A stretch of 64,000 nucleotides of DNA from contig CAJFCJ010000016.1 of assembly GCA_904063045.1 (NCBI GenBank), positions 62,001 through 126,000 on the forward strand. The letters are read 5' to 3'. Every line of letters begins with the position of its first letter. The first letter of the stretch is position 1. The position numbers and the translations under genes are program-made. Shown here piece after piece: positions 38,875 to 53,812 of this stretch. The DNA comes from Dimorphilus gyrociliatus (Eukaryota > Annelida > Polychaeta > Dinophilidae). The notes beneath the pieces were generated by a model. The model was given only the letters and a program-made list of their open reading frames with translations. It was not told the origin of the DNA and ran no database searches.

Positions 38875-40638
38875 ATGGGGAAAAAGAAAAAAAACGACGA
38901 CGAAGGGAAAATAGAAAGTGAGGAAAAAAATGAGGGCGGCAGAGATAAAAATAAAACAAAAGTATGATGGTATATTAGTAGTTAAGTATTATTTTTAAGT
39001 TTTAAAACATTTTTCGATTAATAGGCCCAAAAAAGAGTGGATGATGAAAAGAGGAGAAAAGAATCATTTAAAAATTTTGTGAAAGAAAGAGAACAAAAAG
39101 CAAAGTTAATTTCTAGTGCATTATCAATTGATAGTGTTGGTATTGCTATTATTAAATATTGTTTCATTAACAACCATTCTATCGTAAAATTTACAGTCTA
39201 AAAGTAACTCATCGAAAATAATTTTCGATTCGGACGATGAATACATTCCTCCTCCTTCGGAGCAAGTAAACGAATCCAAAAATATAAATCAAGTAGTTTA
39301 TAACAAACAAATTTTAATGGATAACATATTATTATATTGCTGTTATAGGAAGAGGGTAGTGAAAAGAAACTTAGTTTATTCAAGGATGACGATGATTCTG
39401 ATTCAGAAGATGATCATAAATTTGAGCATAAATCCCAATTTGAGGGAAAGTCTGGTCAAAAAGTTCGTATCAAGTTCAAAATGAATGTTAAATTTTAAAG
39501 TTTACTTTTGCAGCTTATGAAACTTCAAGCTAAATTTAAAAAAGATGAAAGATTTACAATTGATGAACGATTTAAAGAAGATAATTCGAGCGAAAGTGAG
39601 CCAGAAGTTGATAAACAGAAAAGTTCAGATCTTTCCAATGAACGTCAGGCATCTTTAGCTATATTAGAAGAAGTTATGCAAAAAAAAATTACTGATGATA
39701 AAAAGAAAAAAATTAATTTCAAGTATTAATTGATCCTCTTACTCAAAATAAAAATTATTTCATTTATTTCCATTATACTAAATTAGGGATACGGCTGCGA
39801 TGCGATATGATCCAACTCAGGATAAGGAAGATAAAAAAAAAAAGAAAAAGGAAGAGAAGAAGAAAAAATCCAAGTTAAAAATATAATTTTCAAAATGAAA
39901 TACAATTTATAGTGTATCATTTGTTTTTTTTAGAAAAAGTAAAGAAGGTACAGATGAAGTGAAAGTAGAAGATGATAAAAAAGAGTTAGATGAAGTGAAA
40001 CCTTTAACACATGAGGAAAAATATTATAAGCTTGAATCGTCATCCTTAGCTGATGCTTTTAAAAATACTGAGAAGAGTACCTCTTTTTCGCTACTTGCTG
40101 CTTTCGGAAGAGACAATGACGAAGAAAATGAAAAAAAAGATAATGTTGCGGAAACTCCTTTAGGTTTCAATATTCTTTTTTCATATTGTATACAACCTAA
40201 CATTATTCTGATTTTAATATATGCAGTGAAAAATAAAGTACAAAGCACTGGCAATGATAAGAAATTCGACGATGAAAGCTCTTCAGACAACGAAGGAGAT
40301 GAATGCAAGAGTAAACACGTGGAGGAAACACCCCCATCTAACTCAAAGAGTACTTTTTTCTTATGGTCAGGGGACTCCAGACTTAAAGGTATTAATTCTT
40401 TGAAATTGAAAATTTTCATCTCTAAAGTATATGTTTACAGAAGCCAATTATTTTGCTACACGCGAAGCATCAAATAACGAAGATTGGAAGAATAAGCGAA
40501 CAGAGCTTGTTGATGTAAGTTTTGCCTGTATTTACTAGTTACTAATTTAATTAGCATATTTTTGTATAGCTCTACCGTAAGAAAAGGAAAAAAGCAATGA
40601 GATTGAGAAAAGAATTTCAGTCGAAAAGGAGAAAATAG
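38875..40638 (+). CDS. NOL8: NOL8-like nucleolar protein lacking the N-terminal RRM
   Basis: Ten or so short exons encode a highly charged protein beginning MGKKKKNDDEGK and ending FQSKRRK. Recognisable NOL8 landmarks are LMKLQAKFKKDERFTIDERF (39514-39573), ASLAILEEVMQ, MRYDPTQ (about 39800), FFLWSGDSRLK (about 40352) and the basic C-terminal end (WKNKRTELVD, LYRKKRKKAMRLRK). NOL8 is a nucleolar protein of pre-rRNA processing that binds Rag GTPases in mammals. Vertebrate NOL8 starts with an RRM followed by a long middle; here no RRM is encoded between 38466 and 38875, so the protein matches only the C-terminal part. Acidic/basic low-complexity segments (DDDDSDSEDD; runs of Lys) fill the spacers. 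Confidence 0.7.
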
Positions 40639-44047
<3,409 letters not shown>

Positions 44048-44320
44048 AAACGAATTTTTATATTTATTTATGCTAAATTGCAATTTCTGAACAAAGGTGG
44101 CATTAATACAATTTTTTATAAAATTGATGTATTTTCTACTTTTTGATTTCTTTAATAAAATATCAAACATGCGTGAAACTTCATGCATACTGTTTCTATT
44201 CATCCTTTGTTAAATTTTTCATTCAGCGCCACCTGTCTTATTCGTTAACAATTATCGTCTGCTAGACGTACGTTGTTAATTTTCGCTGCCTCCGATCGTT
44301 ATTGAACAGTGCAATAAGAG
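44048..44320. other. RAB6 / riboflavin kinase spacer with CTCF-like motif
   Basis: Short gap containing the RAB6 poly(A) region (AATAAA near 44154) and a CTCF-like site at 44225-44235, 86 bp before the riboflavin kinase start. Confidence 0.4.
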
Positions 44321-45252
44321 ATGAGTGATAATCAGAATTTTCAAACGGTTAAACTGCAAGGAAAAGTAGTAAGAGGATTTGGTAGAGGTAGTAAAGAAAT
44401 CGGAATTCCTACAGGTAAATATATTTTTATCATTGAAAGAGAAAAGTAGCAACTCGCATTCTGTGATGTTGAGGTTAAAAATGAGGTGAATAGGTAACAT
44501 TGACTGTAAATTTAAGTTTCAAAGAAACTTTATATATAATTGTATAAATATATATAATGAATAAAATAATGCGTTTGAAATACTGTAAACTCTATTCAAG
44601 CTATCAATTCCAAGAAATTATTCGGCATACATTTCGAAGTAAACGACTATTTCTTTGAACTTTTTTCACTTTCTTTCAAGGCATGATGTAAAAAGCCTAA
44701 TAATTCTGTATAAAGGATAAAAACTCCTCCCTACCCATATACTGCAGAATCAATACTGTTAATTTATATTTTCAGCTAATTTCGAGCAATCTGTCGTTGA
44801 GAGTCTGCCCACAGAATTTCCATGTGGGATCTATTTTGGATGGGCTAAACTGAATAATGAACCAGTTAGGAAAATGGTAGTTAGTGCTGGATGGAATCCC
44901 CATTTCAAGGATTTGAAAACAAAAGCAATTGTTTGTAATTGTTTACTTTTACTTTCAGTTAAAGAAAAAGAACCACGTTTTCCCCACAGGAAACTCACAT
45001 TTTACATTCTTACAATACTGATTTTTATGGAAGTGACTTGAGAATTATTATAACAGGTTATATTAGAGAAGAGAAAAAGTTTGATTCTTTAGGTAGGGAT
45101 CATAAATTATTAAAATTGAAAGGAGACTTTATATTTCTTCCTTAATTTCAGATGCTCTAATTGAAGAGATGCAAAACGATATTCGCTTTGCAAAAGAGAA
45201 ATTAGACCTTGAAGAGTACAAAAAATATATTTCAGATCCTTTTTTCAAGTAA
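44321..45252 (+). CDS. RFK: Riboflavin kinase
   Basis: ATP:riboflavin 5'-phosphotransferase, producing FMN. Four exons: 44321 to about 44415, about 44776-44930, about 44992-45092 and about 45152-45252; about 150 residues, the normal size of the monofunctional animal enzyme. Motifs seen are VVRGFGRGSKEIGIPTANF (flavokinase signature, with the PTAN Mg-ATP site split by intron 1), CGIYFGWAKLNN, MVVSAGWNPHFKD, ETHILHTDFYGSDLRI, GYIREEKKFDSL and ALIEEMQNDIRFAKEKL. It ends KKYISDPFFK with a TAA. Confidence 0.95.
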
Positions 45253-45903
45253 TATATTTAAAATTTTCTTTGAAAAATACACAATATTTCAGATCTTTAT
45301 AAAACGTTCTATTCTTTTTTTGTTGTTGCTATTTTCCTAAATATTTATCTATTATACCAGGAAAGTTACTTTTTATCAACAATATTCTAAAATATTAATT
45401 TTATCCATGGAACATTGATTAAAATAAAATATTAATCTTTAAGATAAGAAGAATTTTTTAAATATAGGCCTACTAAAGCGTATAGTATAACATGGTTATA
45501 GTCGTGGTTATAAAAATATATAGATTAGAATACGCTGTCAGCGTAATACGACAAAAATATTTTGTCTTCCTATTTGAAGTTCATTACACTATCTGGAATA
45601 ATTATTGCAAAGAGATCTTATATCTCAGACACAAAATGTCTTTTGGCTTATATAAATAACGAATTAATAAGATATAATAACGGGATATAAACTGTCTTAA
45701 AAAGCGAAACACAAATTAAAAAGCAAATCACTTTACATCTATACAGTTAATATTTAGTGCTTAGTCAAAAAAAAGTCTTTCCTTTTAACAATGTCAATGT
45801 TTAATACACAAAGCACAGTGGTTATTAAATTAATATTAGTAATTAATACCGTAGCTTGGTTATACCACAACTACAACCATTTTGTACTTCACACATTCAA
45901 ATC
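45253..45903. other. Spacer before the BIR-domain gene
   Basis: About 650 bp, AT-rich, with no exon seen. An in-frame extension of the BIR ORF to 45856 begins with TTG and is not used. Confidence 0.4.
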
Positions 45904-46926
45904 ATGTTTCCTGACGATAACAAACCCAAAGATCCGCTAATGGCGGATTTTGACAATCGCCTATCAACTTTTCAGGACTACGACGAAGAGAGTCAGCCCT
46001 TAAAAAAAGAAGTTCTTTGTAAAGCTGGATTTTTTTTTATTGGACCATTTGACAATGTGAAATGCTTCTTTTGTGGTTTAGCTGTAAAAAATTGGAGGTC
46101 TACAGATGATCCATGGCACCACCACGCGAGACTATCACCAAAGTGCCCACATGTTTTGAAAATGAAGGGTCAAGAGTTTGTTCAAAAACTCAGAATTTCA
46201 AAAGCGGTGTGTGACATTTAACATAAATTAAGCTGTAGTGTAAACCACATATATTAGAAACTTTCAGAGAACACTCCAACAATGGTGGCTGATGAACCTT
46301 TTAAAGTACATCCAGATTTGTTTCGAAGGGTAAGTTATTCAACTTGGATGTGATGGAAAATGTCTACAAATATATCGTTTTGCCCTAACTCTAACCAGCG
46401 CTTGTGTTTGCCTAACCTTTTTGAATAGCTAACCCTTAGATGGGATTTCCACTAATTACAAATCAATAGATATCTTCGTCCTCCTAGCCATTTGTCAATT
46501 CAAAATCTATTCTACCTCATTTGTGAACGATTTCCATTAACCCCAATTAATTCAATGATAATATCTATAGCTTTTGCTTGATTTTAGCTTGAAAGCGAAG
46601 ACAGTAGTGAACCAAAAGAGCGGCCGGGCAAAATGCTAAGTTCGATGGAATTACGTATGAGAATGAGTCAACCTTTTACCCGGGAAGTTACTGCCATGTG
46701 TGAAGCTAATTCTATTCCTGCTGATTTCGTTAGAATGGCGCTTGAAAATAGATTTCATGAATGTGGAGATGATTTCGAAAATGCTGAACAGTTCATAAAG
46801 GGTATATATAAACTATTAGATGCTAGAAATGGAAGAGGAACAGCTGTATTTACTATTCAGTCATCGGTGGAGTTGGATAAAGAAAACGAAGAAAGTGAGA
46901 GTTGTATTAGAAGTAATAAGTCTTAG
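45904..46926 (+). CDS. BIR-domain (IAP-family) protein with UBA-like region and no RING
   Basis: Three exons: 45904-46206, about 46270-46329 and about 46590-46926, roughly 230 residues. A single baculoviral IAP repeat spans residues of about 17-85: RLSTFQDY, LCKAGFFFIG, VKCFFCGLAVKNW and the zinc ligands C-x2-C-x16-H-x6-C, all present. The distal exon (ELRMRMSQPFTREVTAMCEA, FVRMALENRFHECGDDFENA) looks helical and resembles the UBA region that lies between BIRs and RING in cIAPs. The protein stops at 46926 after an acidic tail with no RING. IAP-type BIRs bind IBM motifs of caspases or SMAC-like proteins; the partner here is unknown. Intron 1 is best read with the acceptor at CAGAG, keeping KANTPTMVADEPF in frame. 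Confidence 0.8.
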
Positions 46927-47054
46927 TTTCAATCGTAAGTGTATTTTTTAGATTTTTAGGTTTTTTTGTCCTTTTCATTTCATAGATTTCAATATTGTAT
47001 ACTAAAAAACGTGAGCACACGTTACCCACGTGAGTCTCCTGGCTGCGATAAATA

Positions 47055-50000
47055 TCATGATTTTCGGACTAATTCCTCTATCTAATATCCAAAAAAAAAC
47101 AACCGTGGTGTTCATTGTCTATATAACTTTTTAAAGTGAAATTACCTGGCATCTGTACATAGCTTTCACGTCTTGAAGATCAAGTTTCAATTCTTCTGCC
47201 TCTTCAACTTTTTCGCCATACATTTGTAAGAGAGCTTGGTACCGTGAATCTAATTCCTATATAAAATACATGAAAAAATTATTCTATAAAATAGAAGAAT
47301 GTTTTCTGCTTCTACTATTAGGTAAAGTATTTACTTTATAATTCTTTTTTAAATTGTCAAGTTCTATTAGTTTTTCTGATAAAGTTAAATTATTATTTGT
47401 AACTTTAACCAATTCTTGCATCATTGATTCTCGATTTCTTTCTAATTCCTTTATTTCGCTCTGAGAAATAATTTTTTTTATAATAAGCAAAAATGAAATA
47501 AAAATACAAATAAATGTTTACTTGTAATTGGACAATCTCTCCTTCTCTTTGTTTAAGAGTCGACTGTAAAGCTTCAAATACGTTACCATTGCCAAAATTC
47601 CTTAGATTGTCGTATAATGACGTTTTATTTTGGAAAATAGTTGACGGGAATGTTAAATCATCGTGTGAAACGTATGGAGTCGATCTACCACTTGATGATT
47701 GTTTACTGAACATACTTTCATTCATTGAAATTGAATCGGAAGGGTTAATTTGTAGTTGTAATTGCATTTCCTAGTAAATAAAATCATTGATAATAATATC
47801 TGTATAAATATAGAGCAAGGCCATATTATTTACTTTATCTTGAAGTTGCTCTTGAAAAGCTAACACTTTTTTTCTTTCGTTTTCAATTTTCATACTTTCC
47901 ATTTCCAAATGACTATTTAATTGTATATTCTGCTTCTTTAAATCAGATATTTCGTGCTCCAACGACACTGTTTTAGCTCTTAATTTTGCTTCGACACTGT
48001 ATAGTTTTTTTAATTAAAAATTAATTTAATTAATTATAAATAATTAATATACAATAAGCCTACTCAGTTCTAGAATCTTCTGCAAGTAATAATTTCGCTT
48101 TTGTTACTTCGTAATCGGAAAGTAAATGACTTTTTTCATTTCTTATTGTAGATAATTGCGATTCTAGAGACATGATTTTAGCATTGAGTTGCATAACTTT
48201 TTCGCTAGCGAGACGTTCTCTCTCTTGAAAATTGCTTGTCTGCATTTGAGCATCGTTCAGGCGATCTTGTAAATTTTTTTCAACTACTTCATAGGTACTT
48301 GTTTGCTCACTGAACGACGCTTGCAAGTTTTCAATTTGACGGAGTAGTGGGCGAGTTGCGGCCGTAACGTTACCGGTTAAATCTTGGTGACGATCGTCCG
48401 CCTCTTGAAGACGTTGTTGTAAATCGTTTATCTCTTGCTTATAGCAATCTTCTTTACGCCTTAGTTCTCTTTCCGTTTTAGAAAGACATTGCTGTAATTA
48501 AGATAATTATTGTATATTATTTAGATTATTTCAAACTATTACTACAAACAGACCTGTAAATCTTCAATTTGACTAAAAAGTGACTTTTCTTCTTCTTTAG
48601 CTTCCCTCTTATACTGTTCTAGTGCTACAAGTAAATATCGATAAATAGTAAAACTTTCTCTTATGATTATTATGATTATTATCATTCAAGTAGATTACCT
48701 GATCTTAATTGTTCTTGAACAAACAAATCTCTACTTAAGGCAGCTTCTTGTTCTTCGCTGGCTTTTGTTGCCTTTTCTTTATGTAGGCCAGCAATTTCTC
48801 TTTTAAAACAATATAAAATTTGTATAATATAAATAAAAATTAACGTTTAAAGACTACAAACTTATAAGCTTTTTCAAGAGTTGCCTGCAAACCTCTGCAT
48901 TTCTCTTCGGCATCTTCAAAATCGCTCTAAAACAATTAAAAAAAAATCGTATATAGTATGAAAAAGAACCGGAAGATAAAACAAAGGAAGATATTTTAAT
49001 AGAAATTATTCCAACTTTTAATTTGATCATATCATTTTCTTGAGATTGAACAGCGGCATTTTGTTGAGTAATAGCTTCCGCTTGTTTCTTTAATAATTCT
49101 TCTTTGGAATCTATTACTTTCTTTAAATATTCAATTTCATTTTTTTGCTTTTCAATTAATGAACTTAAATGGAAAAAAAAAGAAAATAAACGTTTATTTT
49201 TGATATTTAAAAAAAAAAAGAAATGAACGAAAGTAAAACTCACGAATTCGACTTTGACAATTGATCATTATCCTTTTCTTTGGCTCTTAATTTTTTAATA
49301 ATTATACTATTCTGTAATTGTTGTTTAGATAATTTCTCTCCTTCTTCTAATAACTCGGCAATAATTTGTTCTTTCTCTTTTAAAGCTTTTTCAATAGCTG
49401 ATGTATCCCATCTATATAATAAGATGAAAAGTGAAATACATACGTTAAAATAGACATTTATCGATAATGAAAGTATAAATATTATATTACAAACATTTTA
49501 TTCTTTAACTCTGACTGTAATTTTTCATTTTTATTCACTAAATCGTCAACTTCCTTATTCCTTTGAGAAAGAAGAGATTGAACTTTTGCGAATTTTTCCT
49601 CATATTCTACCGCCAAATTCTTTATTTCGGTTAAAGTTTTCTCTTTAGTTGCAACGGCGTCTTGTACTTGACTATAAAATTTTAATAAACAATATTCGTT
49701 TATATTTATAATAAGAAAAAAACAAAACTTTTCATTTACTTTTTTAATAAGTTTCCAGTTTCTTGTAATTCAATATTTTCTTTACTTAATTCTAATAGTT
49801 TATGCTCTCGTACATCTAATATTTCAGCCATTTCACCAAGTTTCTATATAAATATAGAATTATGATAAAAATTTAATAAAGAAATAATTATCTATAGATT
49901 AGAAATAAACAAAACAAGTTATATGTGTAATAATATCAATAAGAGAGAAATAGACAAGAAGAGAAGTGGACAATTAGAACGATTTGTTACTAGATATAAG

Positions 50001-52605
50001 AAGAAGAAAATTGATTAACAAGAATTGTAACAATGTCAACCAGAAATGTTCATTTCTTTAGTAACTGTACAAGAATTAGTAGTTGTTTTTTTTATTGATT
50101 TTAAAAGAATCTATCTATTTACATATTTACAAAAATAATGTTAAAATATGACCATTTTGGTTAATTATATTAATATTTTAAGCAGACTTTTTTTTTCTCT
50201 GTATTCTTATAATAAAGTAACTAATACTTTATGAATTATCACTCATATTCTAATGCTTTAGAGACAGTTCTAAAAAAATGATTTCATATTGTTTGCTGCT
50301 TAATTAATAAGACAATTGAAAAAAAAAGTGAAGACATAAAAAAAAAGACAAACATTTCTTTTTATCTTTTTACTTTTAGTAAAAAAAAGTGTCACTTGAA
50401 TAAATAATTAAGGATTGATTTTGTTTTTAAAAAGTAAACAATGAAAGAATATGACTATTTTCGTATTCCGTCTCGTATTTTTTTCTTGATAATTGATTAT
50501 TTATAATGAAAAATATCAATTCTTTTATACGGATATATCAATCCAAAATTGTTTATTGCTAAAAAGAAAAAACCTGTCCTACATTTCCACTGTTCATCTC
50601 CAATTTTCTTTCTTCATTTAATGTTTGTGGCTGCTAATTGTTTAAGCATACTTTTAGGGTCTGGTTGAGAGTAGAACTTAGAGGAAACTATTAACATAGA
50701 TGTATTTTTTGTGTCTTTACTTTTTTTTTAATTAAGATAATAATCCATTTCACTAATACTATAAACACCTAGAACTATATATACAGCATATACACTTAAC
50801 GTGCTTTATAAAGTAAACAAACCTTTAATAGCTTCTCAGATCGAAATGGATCATTTTCTGATGCTGAATATTTTCAAAATAAAAAGATAAGAAAACTATT
50901 TTCTTAATTAATAAAAGTAAATATAACTCACAAAGAGACTGGCAAGCGACAAATTGCCTACCAACAGAATCAAAACTCGACCCACTATCAGACCTTTGGT
51001 GTAGACTTGGAGGACTGCTTCTTCTAACAACTTTTGACATTAATTGCCTAACAGGAGATGCTGATGTTCTATCTTTATCGCCATTTGGTGTTGGAATAGA
51101 AAGGATTTCAATATCTGAAGAAGTTGTTGTTTCTATTTCATCAGCTGAAGTATGTCCTGAATCAAGTTTTAAAACGTCAATGGAAGATCTTCCATTGGAA
51201 TCAGTAGAGTTAGAATCTTTATTCACTTCCGTCATGGCATCCTCCAGAAGATTTTTAACAGAATTAGTAAGCTCTGATTCGACAATTATTGTTTGGTTAC
51301 TATCGCTAAGTTCGGCTCTAGAATCCGATGAGCTTGTATTCGATATGGTAACTTCTTCAGGTATTATTGTGCTTGAAGAGGAACTATTTCTAATTTTCCC
51401 TAGCTTATCATCTTTAGCGGGCTCCTGATCTGAGCACTCTTCAAATGGCCTATCTTCCTGAGGAATATTTTGGGATATGGTTTCCACAACTTCCTTACTA
51501 CAAGAACTTGATTCAGTTTCGTCCACAGCTTCAGTTCTGTCGATATTTATACTCTCCTTCCCTTCAGTACTCTCTGAGTCTAGGGTCCTTTCAAGAGTTG
51601 AAGTATCCGATTCAGCATTCAAGCAAGTAGTTTCCCCTGCAGGTTCTAGACTGCTAGCAGTTTTTAAATCAGCGGAAATTTTCATATTTTCATCAATTTC
51701 CATTAAATCACCTTCGGGTAATAAGACACTTTCATTCGTCCAATCGCCCTTAGCGCTCATGAAAGAATCCGTAATTTTTACGGCAAAAGTAGAAGATTCT
51801 AAATACGATTGTTTCACTTTTAATTGATCATTTGTATTTAATAATTCATCACGCTGAACTCTAAAATCTCTCTGAGCCTCCTCTTCCGAGGGTTTCTTAT
51901 TCATAATATTTTCTGCATCACTTTCGCCAACTTCTTCAAAATTTGAACTAAGGGTATAACTATCTTCATTAACAGCAGCTTCATGGGCGGTGTCCACTTT
52001 AAACTTGGACACGGAACTTTGAGGACTACTGCGAGAAGGTTGACAAATTTCTTTTACAGATTTACTTGAACTTTCTTGACCGTCATTACTATTATCGAAC
52101 CAAGTATTCCAAAAACTTTCATGGTCTTTCGATTCAAATGTTTTAGGTTTTGTGGACTCGTCAGTTGATTTCCTGACAACGGACTTAGTATCTATAATAA
52201 ATATAGACTAAATTAAACAAAATGTAAGCTGAATGATGTTCTATATTCCGAGTTAGATAAGATCAGATATTACGCAATAAAAATTCAATATAATTTTGTT
52301 GACTGATATTAATAAACTTTAAAAAACTTTATTAGAATGCATACAATCTATCATGATTATAAATAATAACTAATTGGATTTATTATTTGGTTATGAGAAA
52401 ATGGTGAAGTTTAAAGAGAAACTAAGAGAATTTACATAAATGGAGGATTTTAACAAATTTTCGTTTATGTCTGAAAGTGATATTGACCTGTTACGTTTGC
52501 TTCTTCATCCTCCTGAATATCTAACACTTTATCTATTTTCTTTTGGGCAGTTTTTAATGTTTTTGTGGCGAAATTCGACAACGAAGCAGAGTCCCACCAA
52601 TTCAT
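47055..52605 (-). CDS. TMF1: TMF1 (TATA element modulatory factor 1), Golgi coiled-coil tether
   Basis: Golgin that binds RAB6 and organises Golgi-derived vesicles. The start at 52605 reads MNWWDSASLSNFATKTLKTA followed by KKIDKVLDIQEDEE, the conserved TMF1 N terminus. A long Ser/Thr/Glu-rich disordered exon follows (52195-50930; TSSDIEILSIPTP is conserved). After a roughly 1 kb intron comes a continuous coiled coil to about 47100 in a dozen exons. Diagnostic pieces are TRPLLRQIENLQA (about 48350), MESMKIENERKKVLAFQEQL, NLYDNLRNFG..EALQSTLKQREGEIVQLQ and YQALLQMYGEKVEEAEELKL. The last coding exon is only 27 nt (47055-47081) and encodes IEELVRKS, matching the IDELL..S end of the family. Without it the protein would read into an intron. 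Confidence 0.92.
49850..50822 (-). other. Large TMF1 intron
   Basis: Nearly 1 kb, AT-rich, separating the disordered half of TMF1 from the coiled-coil half. I see no nested gene, only A- and T-runs. Confidence 0.5.
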
Positions 52606-53812
52606 TTTTATCCTAAATACTATTTAACAATTAAAGGTCGTAGTTTCTATGTGCTTTCATCAAACCAAACTAAACAAATTCCTTTATATAATGTTCAAAT
52701 ATTGTAAGCAAACTCCTTTAACGAAATTATAGATGAGCAACGCTATTTGTTGTCTAAAGTAGAAATGCCATCAAGGCAACAACCATGTTCTTAGTTTCGT
52801 ATTTTGCTTGTTTTTATTTTTTTTAGTTCGGGTTCGCTGTCACGTTGTCGACAGTCAATCTATTTCCTACTCATTTTGTAAACGGCTCTGGTAACCAGAT
52901 TTCCCTTCACTCGAACAAGACTATATAAATGGTCTGAAAATTTTTTTTACACAGGTGTTACAAACAGGAAGCCAATGAGAACAATCCAATAATTACTATG
53001 TTATTTTATTCATTTATCGTAAGATTTTCGATAATCTATAATTTAAATTTCTTTTTTAAAATTTCGCAATAAAACATTCGATCTATAGAAAGCAAAATTA
53101 TGCCAATGGTAAAACAGTTTGTAGGTAATAGTGAGTTATTTTATTTTAAAAACAAAATAAACAATGCTTATGGAAAATAATCACAAAGAAGGCAAAACCA
53201 ATAAAACTAAAAAAAAAAACAATAAAACGTTTAAAAAGAGATTTGAGTCAGTTATTCAATGCACAGACTATATTTATAAGGCGATCTCTTTTAATAGTTA
53301 GCTTATGGTCAAGTTTCCATATGCCCCTTACTGGTTAATTGTTCCCACTGCAAAACGAATCTTTGAATTGAAATACGTTTATTACTCCATGTGTTTACTT
53401 ATATACAATAAAGATCATAGCGTGTATACAAAAACTGTATGGAAGGTACAGGATATCTGAAGATAATACTATTATTACCATATGATTTTAAGCGAACGAA
53501 GAATTTTTTGGTCAACCCGAAAAATAAACTAGACTAAAAAAGAATAATTAGTTCGCCTCTAAAAATGGCATTAAAAACATTTAATCGGCTATTTAAAACA
53601 CTATTTCTCAAGCCAATTATCATAGTTATCATAGTTTATCATAGCTGTGTATTTTTACTATACCTTGTTAGAATTTGTTTGGTACCAATCATTCATTACT
53701 TTTATCAAACATTACGGTAGTAAAACCAACGTACAACTGATTCCTTACAGTTAAAGTCAGAGATGAACAAGAAAAATTAACCAATTGTTTAAATAACGAT
53801 AAATATTTCCCG
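52606..53812. other. Gap between TMF1 start and PRPF40 3' end
   Basis: About 1.2 kb without a recognisable exon or repeat. It must include the TMF1 promoter (nearest TMF1) and the PRPF40 3' UTR. Confidence 0.45.

Noticed and set aside
50825-52012. TMF1 exon ORF ending in a Phe/Leu-rich tail near 50830-50930
   Set aside because: The hydrophobic end is intron sequence. A donor (GTGAGT) at about 50932 and an acceptor at about 50867 give SENDPFRSEKLLK instead.
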